This document shows positions 1 through 7,505 of a stretch of DNA of 46,954 nucleotides, piece after piece. Made by a program: the position numbers and the translations under genes. Within the stretch, counting starts at the first letter, position 1; each line of letters begins with the position of its first letter. Where the stretch lies: contig JBJXHB010000095.1 of the NCBI GenBank assembly GCA_046160725.1, positions 1 through 46,954 of the forward strand, read 5' to 3'. Source of the DNA: JBJXHB01 sp046160725 (GTDB taxonomy: Bacteria > Pseudomonadota > Gammaproteobacteria > Burkholderiales > Burkholderiaceae_C). The notes beneath the pieces were generated by a model. The model searched no databases, was not told where the DNA came from, and saw nothing but the letters and a program-made list of their open reading frames with translations.

Positions 1-1
1 G

Positions 2-985
2 CAGGCGCTGGCCCAGCTGATGCAGCGCTGTGACGCGATCACCACCGAGTTCGAGAACGTGCCCGCTGAGGCGCTGTACACGCTGGGCGGACAGCGCCAG
101 GTCGCGCCGGACGGCCCGGCGGTGGCCATCTGCCAGGACCGCGCCAAGGAAAAGGCCACCTTTGCGCGTGCTGGCGTGCTCTGCGCGCCGCATGCGGTCA
201 TTGCCACCGAGGCGGATGTCGCGGCCGCGGACGACGCGCTGCTGCCCGGCATCCTGAAGACCGCGCGGCTGGGCTACGACGGCAAGGGGCAACGCTCGGT
301 CGCCGATAGGGGCGACCTGGCCGCGGCCTTTGCAGAGCTTGGCGGGGTGGTCTGCGTGCTCGAACAGCGCCTGTCGCTGCAACTGGAGCTCAGCGTCATC
401 GTGGCTTGCGGATCGGATGGCACGGTGGTGCACCTCCCGGTCCAGCAGAACCTGCATCGCGACGGCATCCTGGCGGTGACAGAAGCACCGGCACCGGATG
501 TGTCGCCGGAGCTGGCCCAGGCGGCCGTCGACCAGGCCCGGGCACTGGCTTTGTCCTTGCGCTACGTCGGCGTGCTGTGCGTGGAGTTTTTCGTCACCAC
601 CGACGGTCGGCTGCTGGCCAACGAGATGGCACCGCGCCCGCACAACAGCGGCCACTACAGCATCGACGGCTGCGACTGCAGCCAGTTCGAGCTGCAGGTT
701 CGGGCGCTGGCGGGCCTGCCGCTGGTGACGCCGTGGGCCCATTCGGCATCGGTGATGCTCAACCTGCTGGGTGACCTCTGGCCCGGCCTCGGAACACCCA
801 GGCTGCGCCAGCCGCCCTGGGCCGAGGTCCTGGCGCTGCCGGGCGCACACCTGCACCTGTACGGCAAGCTTTCGCCCCGAGCGGGCCGCAAGATGGGCCA
901 TCTGACCTTGACGGCGCCAAACGCGGCGGCCGCCCGGGTGCTGGCCGGGCAGGCCTGTCGACTGCTTGGCCTTGCGCCCATCTGA
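2..985 (+). CDS. purK: 5-(carboxyamino)imidazole ribonucleotide synthase, 5' end cut by window edge
   Basis: PurK carboxylates the N5 of aminoimidazole ribonucleotide using ATP and bicarbonate in cytoplasmic de novo purine synthesis. The frame is open from base 2, so about 328 codons are present and roughly 60-80 N-terminal residues (the nucleotide-binding start) lie outside the window; the ATG at 20 is internal. Family landmarks are ITTEFENVP near the start, the ATP-grasp segment KTARLGYDGKGQ, and the metal and substrate loop NEMAPRPHNSGH followed by the usual C-terminal lobe ending in LLGLAPI. tsaC starts 12 bp downstream on the same strand. purE is often upstream of purK, but that cannot be checked here. 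Confidence 0.95.
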   Translation, partial: QALAQLMQRCDAITTEFENVPAEALYTLGGQRQVAPDGPAVAICQDRAKEKATFARAGVLCAPHAVIATEADVAAADDALLPGILKTARLGYDGKGQRSVADRGDLAAAFAELGGVVCVLEQRLSLQLELSVIVACGSDGTVVHLPVQQNLHRDGILAVTEAPAPDVSPELAQAAVDQARALALSLRYVGVLCVEFFVTTDGRLLANEMAPRPHNSGHYSIDGCDCSQFELQVRALAGLPLVTPWAHSASVMLNLLGDLWPGLGTPRLRQPPWAEVLALPGAHLHLYGKLSPRAGRKMGHLTLTAPNAAAARVLAGQACRLLGLAPI

Positions 986-997
986 TCTCAGCCTCGC

Positions 998-1978
998 ATG
1001 ACAGTGCGGTCCATGCAAGACCCCACGGCCCTGGACGAGGCCGTGCGTGCGCTCGTGGCGGGCCGGGTGGTGGCCTTTCCGACCGAGACGGTCTACGGGC
1101 TGGGCGCGCGTGCCGACGACGATGCGGCGGTGGGCCGGATCTTTGCCGAGAAGAGACGACCGGCCGACCATCCGCTGATCGTGCATGTGCCCAGTCTCGA
1201 TGCTGCGCGCGGTTTTGCAGCCCGGATCACGCCGGTGGCCGAGGCCCTGGCCACCGCGTTCTGGCCCGGCCCGGTCAGCCTGGTGCTGGATCGTCGACCT
1301 GGCATGGCCGATGCCGCCGCTGGTGGCGCGTCGACGATTGCGCTGCGCTGCCCGGCCCACCCGGTGGCGCGGGCGCTGCTGGAGCGTGCCGCCGCCGCCG
1401 GTGTGGCGGGTGTGGCGGCACCGAGCGCCAACCGTTTCGGCCGGGTCAGCCCGACCACGGCCGCGCACGTGGCCAGCGAGTTCGGCCCGGACCTGCTCAT
1501 CCTGGACGGTGGTGCCTGCCCGGTGGGCATCGAGTCGGCCATCGTCGATTGCCGAGGCAGCGCCCCGGTCCTGCTGCGGCCGGGGTCGGTGTCATCGCAG
1601 CGCCTTGCCGAGGCAGCAGGCCAGGCCCTGGCAGCGCCGTCGCAAGACAGGCCTCGGGTCTCTGGAGACCTGGCATCGCACTATGCGCCGGACGCGCCGG
1701 TTCGACTGATGCCGGCCGAATTGCTTCGCCAGTCGCTGCAGGTGGCGGCCGCGGCGGTGCCGGGTCTGGCGGTATATTCCCGCACCGTGCCGCTGGCCGG
1801 CGCCGGACCGCTCGCGAGGGCCATGCCCGGCGATCCGGCCGCTGCGGCACATGAACTGTTTGCCGCGTTGCGCGATTTCGACGCTCGCGGCGCCCGGCTG
1901 ATCTGGGTCGAGGAGCCTCCGGACGGCTCGGACTGGGACGGTGTGCGGGACCGCCTGCGGCGCGCTGCCGCGACCTGA
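998..1978 (+). CDS. tsaC: L-threonylcarbamoyladenylate synthase, Sua5-type
   Basis: This enzyme makes threonylcarbamoyl-AMP from threonine, bicarbonate and ATP, the first step of t6A37 formation in ANN-decoding tRNAs. The N-terminal YrdC fold shows VVAFPTETVYGLGA (about residues 29-42), the KRRP motif and PGPVSLVL. At 326 aa it is the long Sua5 type: a YrdC domain to about residue 205, a linker containing SGDLASHYAPDAPV, then a C-terminal Sua5 domain. The start is the ATG 12 bp after purK, so the two are probably co-transcribed. tsaB, another t6A gene, lies about 2.6 kb downstream. Sua5-type against short TsaC-type is judged from length and the SHYAP linker. Confidence 0.93.
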   Translation: MTVRSMQDPTALDEAVRALVAGRVVAFPTETVYGLGARADDDAAVGRIFAEKRRPADHPLIVHVPSLDAARGFAARITPVAEALATAFWPGPVSLVLDRRPGMADAAAGGASTIALRCPAHPVARALLERAAAAGVAGVAAPSANRFGRVSPTTAAHVASEFGPDLLILDGGACPVGIESAIVDCRGSAPVLLRPGSVSSQRLAEAAGQALAAPSQDRPRVSGDLASHYAPDAPVRLMPAELLRQSLQVAAAAVPGLAVYSRTVPLAGAGPLARAMPGDPAAAAHELFAALRDFDARGARLIWVEEPPDGSDWDGVRDRLRRAAAT

Positions 1979-1984
1979 CGACAA

Positions 1985-2000
1985 GCCCCGCTGGCGGGGC
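1985..2000 (+). other. Short GC hairpin just before the lipoprotein start
   Basis: GCCCCG-CTGG-CGGGGC is a perfect 6-bp stem with a 4-nt loop. It lies 7 bp after the tsaC stop and ends 6 bp before the ATG at 2007. There is no T-run, so it is not a standard intrinsic terminator. It covers the only G-rich sequence that could act as a ribosome-binding site for the lipoprotein, so it could limit translation initiation. That role is inference. Confidence 0.4.
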
Positions 2001-2006
2001 ACACAA

Positions 2007-2957
2007 ATGATGCTGAAGGCCTTGAAGAGTTACCCGCGCCGCACTGCCGGTGCCCTGCTGCTGGCCGTGGCGGCAGTCCTTGTTGCCGCCTGTGGCGGCG
2101 GTTCCGGATCGGTGGAACCGTTCGTGCCAGCACGGCTGCTGGCTTTCGGCGACGAACTGAGCCTGCTGACGACGCAGGGAAGGCGCTATGCCATCAACGG
2201 CCTGGATGCCAACAACGCCGTGGACTGTGGCGGCGCTCCGGTCGGTTTCCAGTACTTGGCGGCTACTCGCAACTACGTGATGGCCGAGTGCCCGGGCACG
2301 GCCACCGAGTTCAAAGCGGTGTCACGTGCCACGCTGCTGGCGCAGTCCACCGACATCGAGGCGCAGGTCGACGCGCAGATCGCCAATGGTGGCATCAACG
2401 GTGCGGACCTGGCCTTCGTGCTGGTGGGCATCCACGATGTGCTGAACCTGTACGCCCAGTACCCGGCGCGCAGCGAGGCCGACATCACCGGTGACCTCAA
2501 CGAGCGGGGCAAGCGCACGGCAGGGCAGGTCAACCGGCTGGTCGCGGCCGGTGCCCGGGTGATCGTGGTGACCATTCCGGACGTCGGCGAGTCGCCGTAT
2601 GCCCGCGCGCAGAAGGCGGCCCATACCGACACCGACCGGATGGCCTTGATCAAGCGGCTGGTCTACAACTACAACGCCAGCCTGCGCCTGAACATCCTGA
2701 ACGACGGGCGATTTGTTGGCCTCGTCCTGGGTGACGAGACTTCGCAGGCCATGACCATTGCGCCGGCTGGCTTCGGCCTGAACAATGCCGTCGACGCGGC
2801 CTGCACGACCGCGGTTCCGGACTGCACCACCGCCACGCTGGTGGCCGGCGCTACCGGTGTCAACTATCTGTGGGCCGACGACCGTCGCCCCGCCACCACC
2901 TGGGATGGTCGCATCGGCGCGCTGGCCGACGCACGCGCCCGCACCAACCCCTTCTGA
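2007..2957 (+). CDS. SGNH/GDSL-like lipoprotein, probably catalytically degenerate
   Basis: Protein of 316 aa. Residues 1-28 are a lipoprotein signal (KSYPRR, then a hydrophobic run) with the lipobox VAAC and Cys29 followed by GGGSGS, so membrane anchoring by lipid is likely. The body resembles bacterial GDSL esterases: block I appears as LLAFGDELS (about 45-53), block III-like VLVGIHDVL and a long alpha/beta SGNH-type middle. The usual block I serine position is Glu50, and the C-terminal block V reads ADDRRPATTWDGR without the expected D-x-x-H, so esterase activity is doubtful. I chose ATG 2007 because the signal peptide begins there; the frame extends upstream over the end of tsaC without signal character. 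It is convergent with dacB. Confidence 0.7.
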   Translation: MMLKALKSYPRRTAGALLLAVAAVLVAACGGGSGSVEPFVPARLLAFGDELSLLTTQGRRYAINGLDANNAVDCGGAPVGFQYLAATRNYVMAECPGTATEFKAVSRATLLAQSTDIEAQVDAQIANGGINGADLAFVLVGIHDVLNLYAQYPARSEADITGDLNERGKRTAGQVNRLVAAGARVIVVTIPDVGESPYARAQKAAHTDTDRMALIKRLVYNYNASLRLNILNDGRFVGLVLGDETSQAMTIAPAGFGLNNAVDAACTTAVPDCTTATLVAGATGVNYLWADDRRPATTWDGRIGALADARARTNPF

Positions 2958-3009
2958 CCTCGCGCGCCTTCAGACTTCGCCGGGCAGCGCGGACCGAACC
3001 GCTCGCGGG

Positions 3010-4512
3010 TCAGCGTCGGCCGGACGCGCGTCGTGCCGGCGCCGCCGCTGCGGCGGCAGCGGGGTTGAGCCGCGGCGTGGTGTCGACCGGTGTGGCGACC
3101 TCGGACGCCCACTCGACGACCGCCTCCAGCGCTGATCGCGCGCTGTTGGCCAGCGGATGCTGGATCACGGCCACCACGATGCGCCATTGACCGGACGGCG
3201 TGACCACATAGCCGCCGATGGCGGCCACGTCGCGCAGCGTCCCAGTCTTGAGGTGGGCCAGGCCATTGCCGGCCCGGGCGCGGCGCAAGGTGCCGTCCAG
3301 GCCGCTGATCGGCAGGGACGCGGCCAGTTCCGGCATCACCGGGCTGGCCCAGGCCCAGCGCAGCAGGTCTGCCAGCATGGCCGCGCTGACCCGCTGGTCG
3401 CGGTTGAGGCCTGAGCCGTTGACGATCACCGCCTCATGCGTCGGCAGGCGCTCGGCCAGCCAGCGACGCATCACCTCGCGCGCACCGGCGCTGGTGGCGG
3501 TGCCGCCTGGACGCGCGGCCAGGGTCAGGAACAGCTGCTGGGCCCTCACGTTGTTGCTGTGCTTGTTGATGTCGCGCACGGCCTCGGTGAGCGGCGGTGA
3601 CCGCCACTCAAACGTCGGTGTGGTGGACGGTGCCGGACCGTCCACGACCGAACCGAGCAGCGTCCCGCCCAGGCCCTGCCACAACGAGCGCAGCAGCCGC
3701 GCGTTGTAGGTCGCAGGCTCGGGGTAGGCCAGGGGCCAGCTGCGCTCGCCGCAGGAGGTCGGATAGGTGCCGGCAAAGGCCATGCGCGTCGGGTCGCCCG
3801 GGCTTGGTTTCAGCTGGGCGCGCCAGTCGTTGCACGGGCCGGGCGCCAATGCCACCACCGGGTCGACCTGATGTCCCAACAGGGAGGGTTCCACGGCCAC
3901 CGCGGCGACGCCCCGGGCGCGGTCGGGCGTGAAGGTATAGACCACCGCCTTGTGGGCCAGCAGCAGGGCGTCCGGGCGTGCGTTGTACGGCCGCAGGGGC
4001 TCGCCGTCGAAGTCGCCAGGGCTGCCCGGCTCGGTCGCGAATGCACTGCGGTCGAGCACGATGTCGCCGCGGATCTCCCGCACGCCCAGTTGCTGCACGC
4101 GGCGCAGCAGCATCCAGACCCGCTCCGGCACCAGCGTCGGGTCGCCGCTGCCGCGGATGACCAACGACCCATCCAGCACGCCGTCGCGGACGCTGCCATC
4201 CAGCCAGACGCCGGTGCTCCAGGTAAAGGCCGGGGTCAGCTGGTCCAGCGCCACCAACGTGGTGACCAGCTTGAACAGCGACGCCGGGTTGACCGGGCGG
4301 TCGGCCTGCCAGGACAACTGGGGCCGCGGCGCCTCGACATCCCGTACCACCACCGACAGGGCCTCCAGCGGCAACTGCGCCCGGGTCAGGGCTTCGGCGA
4401 CAGCTGGCGGCAGGCCGTTGCGGACACCGACCGGCCCGGCGGGCTGAGCCTGCGCAACGCCGATCAGCAGGGCCGCCAGGGCCGTGGTCACGGGGAAAAG
4501 ACGTTGGGGCAT
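3010..4512 (-). CDS. dacB: D-alanyl-D-alanine carboxypeptidase/endopeptidase (PBP4 family)
   Basis: Periplasmic class C low-molecular-mass penicillin-binding protein that trims and opens peptide cross-links in peptidoglycan. It has 500 aa from ATG 4512. A Sec signal peptide covers residues 1-22 (ending AQA). The three penicillin-binding motifs are present: S78-x-x-K81 in NPASLFKLVTT, S-x-N in KHSNNVRAQ, and KTG in HLKTGTLRDVAAIGGYV. The long insertion between SxxK and SxN is typical of PBP4. A frame extending 16 residues upstream (to 4560) lacks signal-peptide logic, so I rejected it. The gene is divergent from tsaB across 111 bp and convergent with the lipoprotein at 2007-2957. Confidence 0.95.
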   Translation of the reverse strand: MPQRLFPVTTALAALLIGVAQAQPAGPVGVRNGLPPAVAEALTRAQLPLEALSVVVRDVEAPRPQLSWQADRPVNPASLFKLVTTLVALDQLTPAFTWSTGVWLDGSVRDGVLDGSLVIRGSGDPTLVPERVWMLLRRVQQLGVREIRGDIVLDRSAFATEPGSPGDFDGEPLRPYNARPDALLLAHKAVVYTFTPDRARGVAAVAVEPSLLGHQVDPVVALAPGPCNDWRAQLKPSPGDPTRMAFAGTYPTSCGERSWPLAYPEPATYNARLLRSLWQGLGGTLLGSVVDGPAPSTTPTFEWRSPPLTEAVRDINKHSNNVRAQQLFLTLAARPGGTATSAGAREVMRRWLAERLPTHEAVIVNGSGLNRDQRVSAAMLADLLRWAWASPVMPELAASLPISGLDGTLRRARAGNGLAHLKTGTLRDVAAIGGYVVTPSGQWRIVVAVIQHPLANSARSALEAVVEWASEVATPVDTTPRLNPAAAAAAAPARRASGRR

Positions 4513-4623
4513 CGACCGATGTTGCCATCGCCGTCGCGTACCGATGCTCGTACCGACCAAGGCATTGAAGCGTGGGTGTCGCTGTGGGGGCTGGCTCAGC
4601 GCCGCCCTAAACTGACCGCCGCC

Positions 4624-5349
4624 ATGACCGAGCCCACATTGCTGGCCTTCGACACCGCTACAGAGACGTTGGCGGTGGCGCTGTGCATAGCCGGTCGGGT
4701 GCAGGCCCGTCAGGAGCGCGGTGGCGCCTTGGCCTCTCTGCGGTTGTTGCCGCTGGCAAAGGAGCTGCTTGACGAGGCAGGGCTTGGGTTGCAGCGGCTT
4801 GATGCCGTGGCCTTCGGGCGTGGGCCTGGCGCCTTTACAGGCCTGCGAACAGCCTGCGCCGCGGCGCAGGGCCTGGCCTTGGGTCTGGGCATTCCGGTGC
4901 TGGCGCTGGACAGCCTGCTGATCGTGGCCGAGGACGCTGCGGCGGCGCCTCCATGGGGCTGGGCGCCGGGGGCGCCGCTATGGGTGGCCATGGATGCCCG
5001 AATGGACGAGGTTTATGCGGGCTGCTGGCTTCGGGCTGGCGGGCTGTGGCAATGCCAGGTGGCGCCAGCGCTGTATGGCGTGCCGGCACTGGCCGCGCAT
5101 TGGCAGCGCGATCCGCCCGAGGCGGTTGCCGGGACTGCGCTGGCGGCCTTTGGCGATCGGCTCGGTCTGGTGGATGCGGCCGGCTTGGTCGCCGAGCGGG
5201 ACCGAGCTGGCGCGTTGGGGCGTCTGGCCCTGGCCGCCTGGCATGGCGGCCAGGACCGGCTGGATGCCGCACAGGCCTTGCCGCTGTACCTGCGTGACAA
5301 GGTCGCCTTGACCACGGCCGAGCGCGCAGCCCTGGCGGCGGGCCGCTGA
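4624..5349 (+). CDS. tsaB: tRNA threonylcarbamoyladenosine biosynthesis protein TsaB
   Basis: TsaB is the non-catalytic ASKHA partner of TsaD in the complex that transfers the threonylcarbamoyl group to A37 of tRNA. The 241-aa product begins LLAFDTATETLAVAL, and the central AVAFGRGPGAFTGLRTACAAAQGLAL is the diagnostic TsaB motif. The C-terminal half is variable, as is normal. ATG 4624 was chosen because the conserved N-terminal strand starts right after it, although the frame stays open far upstream across dacB. A TAAACT box at 4608-4613 could be a -10 element. rimI follows 4 bp later, a common bacterial pairing. Confidence 0.95.
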   Translation: MTEPTLLAFDTATETLAVALCIAGRVQARQERGGALASLRLLPLAKELLDEAGLGLQRLDAVAFGRGPGAFTGLRTACAAAQGLALGLGIPVLALDSLLIVAEDAAAAPPWGWAPGAPLWVAMDARMDEVYAGCWLRAGGLWQCQVAPALYGVPALAAHWQRDPPEAVAGTALAAFGDRLGLVDAAGLVAERDRAGALGRLALAAWHGGQDRLDAAQALPLYLRDKVALTTAERAALAAGR

Positions 5350-5353
5350 AGCG

Positions 5354-5866
5354 ATGTCGGCACCGCCCTTGCTGCCGCTGCCGTCCGTGTCTGCCCAGGC
5401 GGCCGCCCAGCAGCGGCCTCTGGAGATGCAGGACCTGGACGAGTTGGTGCGCGTCGAGCAGCTGGCTCATCCGCATCCCTGGACGCGCGGCCACTTCGCC
5501 GACTCCTTGAGCGTCGGCCACCGTGCCGAGCGACGGGACAGCTCCCGCGACGGGCTGGTCGGCTATATCGTGGCCATGCCGGTGGTCGATGAGTTGCACC
5601 TGCTCAACATCACGGTCACGCCGGCGTGCCAACGCCAGGGACATGGCCGTGCCCTGCTGGATCGGGTCGTCCGCTGGGCGGCTGAGGGCGGACACACCAG
5701 CGTCTGGCTGGAGGTGCGAGCAGGCAATCAGGCGGCGCTGGGCCTGTACCGCGCCTGCGGCTTCGAGCCGCTGGCGGTGCGGCCGCGCTACTACGCGGCT
5801 GTCGGCGGCCGAGAAGACGCCGTGGTCATGCGCCTGAATCTGCCATCGGCCGAGGCCACCCCATGA
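5354..5866 (+). CDS. rimI: Ribosomal protein bS18 N-alanine acetyltransferase
   Basis: A GNAT-fold acetyltransferase of 170 aa that acetylates the N-terminal alanine of ribosomal protein S18. Visible motifs are the HPWTRGHFADSL segment, the core strand ELHLLNITVTPACQRQGHGRALL with the acetyl-CoA loop Q/R-x-x-G-x-G/A (QRQGHG), and the C-terminal NQAALGLYRACGFEPLAVRPRYY typical of RimI. The first 20 residues before MQDLDE are an unconserved extension. It follows tsaB by 4 bp and its stop overlaps the ATG of the uracil-DNA glycosylase by 4 bp (ATGA), so the three are probably one transcriptional unit. Confidence 0.93.
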   Translation: MSAPPLLPLPSVSAQAAAQQRPLEMQDLDELVRVEQLAHPHPWTRGHFADSLSVGHRAERRDSSRDGLVGYIVAMPVVDELHLLNITVTPACQRQGHGRALLDRVVRWAAEGGHTSVWLEVRAGNQAALGLYRACGFEPLAVRPRYYAAVGGREDAVVMRLNLPSAEATP

Positions 5867-6681
5867 GCCGGGACCCGGCCGATCTGGCCAAGCTCCATGC
5901 CATGGGCCTGCTGCGCTGGATGCCCGCACCGCAGGCCGTGGGCGTCGCTCAGGCCCCGGCTGTCGAGCCGCCGGCGCCGGCATCAGGCCCGATAGCAGGC
6001 CCCGCCCCGCCCCGCCCCGCCTCGTCGAACCGACCAGCTGCAGTGGCTGCGGCGGGCCAGCCGGCGCCAGGTGGCGAGGGACCTGACGCCGGCCCCGGCC
6101 CGGACCCTTCGAACATGGGCTGGGACGAGCTGGCGGCGCAGGTGCAGCAGTGCCGCGCCTGCCGGCTGTGCGAGGGCCGATCCCAGACCGTCTTCGGTGT
6201 CGGCAACCGCAAGGCGCATTGGATGATCATCGGCGAGGCTCCCGGCGAGCAAGAGGATCGGTTGGGCGAGCCGTTCGTCGGCGCCTCCGGCCAATTGCTG
6301 GACCGCATGCTGGCCGCGCTCGGGCTGACCCGGACCGAGGGACCGGCCGAGCGTCAGGTGTACATCGCCAACACCCTGAAATGCCGCCCACCCGGCAACC
6401 GCAATCCCCTGCCCGACGAACTGGCACGCTGCCTGCCATACCTGCGGCGGCAGCTGGTTCTTGTCCAACCCAAGGTCGTGGTCGCGATGGGGCGCTTCGC
6501 CATCGAGACCCTGACGGGCAGTACCGACCCGGTCGGACGCCAGCGGGGCCGTGTGCACCGTTTCAACGGCGTGCCGGTGGTGGCGACCTATCACCCGGCC
6601 TACCTGTTGCGCAGTCCGACCGAAAAGGCGAAGTCCTGGGCCGACCTGTCCCTGGCAGCCTCGGTGGCTCGGGCCCTATGA
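5863..6681 (+). CDS. Uracil-DNA glycosylase, family 4 (Fe-S type)
   Basis: This family removes uracil from DNA in base-excision repair and carries a [4Fe-4S] cluster. The protein has 272 aa. Residues 1-20 precede a low-complexity Pro/Ala linker (about 21-85), and the catalytic domain starts near residue 87. Likely cluster ligands are Cys97 and Cys100 in QCRACRLC (Cys103 is adjacent), Cys174 in LKCRPPGNR and Cys190 in CLPYL; the 16-residue spacing of the last pair fits the family. The active-site motif GEAPGEQED and the C-terminal motif HPAYLLR are intact. The start overlaps the rimI stop by 4 bp. The linker is partly encoded by four CCCCG pentamers at 6000-6019. The phage-SPO1-type DNA polymerase label often given to this family is historical. 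Confidence 0.93.
   Translation: MSRDPADLAKLHAMGLLRWMPAPQAVGVAQAPAVEPPAPASGPIAGPAPPRPASSNRPAAVAAAGQPAPGGEGPDAGPGPDPSNMGWDELAAQVQQCRACRLCEGRSQTVFGVGNRKAHWMIIGEAPGEQEDRLGEPFVGASGQLLDRMLAALGLTRTEGPAERQVYIANTLKCRPPGNRNPLPDELARCLPYLRRQLVLVQPKVVVAMGRFAIETLTGSTDPVGRQRGRVHRFNGVPVVATYHPAYLLRSPTEKAKSWADLSLAASVARAL
6000..6019 (+). repeat. (CCCCG)4 simple repeat inside the uracil-DNA glycosylase gene
   Basis: Four exact CCCCG units, continued by CC, encode part of the Pro/Ala linker (GPAPPRPAS). A unit of 5 nt is not a multiple of 3, so loss or gain of one unit would shift the frame before the catalytic domain. The repeat is short, and slippage is only a possibility. Confidence 0.85.
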
Positions 6682-6721
6682 TTCAGCTGTCGGCCTTGGG
6701 CAGGCGACTGCCTCATCCGCC

Positions 6722-7465
6722 ATGCATGCTGATCACGACCCTGCATCCTTGACCGGTCCCAGCTGGGACCTGCTGCCGGTTCCCATGCTGGAGCTGACCC
6801 AGGATGCCCAGGCCTGCGCGGCCAATGCCGCTTTCGGCCTGTGGACGGGCCTGGCACCGGACGCGGCGTTGGGCACCGGCTGGTTCGCCTGCCTGCCGCC
6901 GGACCGACGGCGCGAGTTGTTCGCGGCGCTCGGCCGCAGCGAGGATTTCCGTCTGGAGATCCGGATGTTGCGCGCCGACGGCACCAAGGGCTGGGCCGAC
7001 CTGCAGGCCCGGTGGTGGGACGAGGCCGACCGTTTCGTCTGCACACTTCATGACGTGACCGAGGCCCGCGTGGCCCAGCTGGCGGCGGCGGCTGATAGCG
7101 AGCGCTTCCGGCAACTGGCCGACAACCTGCCGGTGATGATCGCCTACTACATGCGCGCGGCCGAGCATGTATGCACCTGGGCCAACCGCCGCTATGCCGC
7201 CACCTTCCGCCTGGACACGCACAGCATCGTCGGCCGCACGCTGCCGCAGGTGATTGGCGAGGAGGCGACCCGACGAATCCTGCCGCATGTGGAGCAGGCC
7301 ATGGCCACCGGTGAGTCGGTGTCCTATCGGCGCGATGTGGTCCGGCCCGAGGGCGAGGCACGGGTCATCGAGGTCACCTTGATTCCCCACAAGACCGCAG
7401 ACGGGACCGTCATTGGGTCCTTCGTCCTGATCAACGAGCTGCCGGCGGGCGTCCGCACCGGCTGA
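6722..7465 (+). CDS. PAS-domain-only protein
   Basis: Protein of 247 aa with two PAS-like units. The first, about residues 15-120, has ANAAFGLWTG, then FRLEIRMLRADGTKGWADLQARWW and VCTLHDVTEARVAQL. The second, about 125-238, has FRQLADNLPVMIAYY, ANRRYAATF, GRTLPQVIG and a PAC-like end. No kinase, GGDEF, EAL or HTH output domain and no membrane segment is present, so it would have to signal by protein contact. The start at ATG 6722 lies 40 bp after the glycosylase stop on the same strand; the frame runs further upstream over the glycosylase but that part is not PAS-like. The ligand is unknown. Confidence 0.8.
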   Translation: MHADHDPASLTGPSWDLLPVPMLELTQDAQACAANAAFGLWTGLAPDAALGTGWFACLPPDRRRELFAALGRSEDFRLEIRMLRADGTKGWADLQARWWDEADRFVCTLHDVTEARVAQLAAAADSERFRQLADNLPVMIAYYMRAAEHVCTWANRRYAATFRLDTHSIVGRTLPQVIGEEATRRILPHVEQAMATGESVSYRRDVVRPEGEARVIEVTLIPHKTADGTVIGSFVLINELPAGVRTG

Positions 7466-7505
7466 CCGGCCCCGCGTCCAGCGCGACCGGCTGCGCCACA
7501 GGCGC

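Noticed and set aside
2958..3009. Terminator between the convergent lipoprotein and dacB genes
   Set aside because: Only a weak, short GC stem is present, with no T-run in either direction.
4513..4560. N-terminal extension of dacB to 4560
   Set aside because: The extra 16 residues precede a complete signal peptide that starts at 4512, so a later start is more likely.
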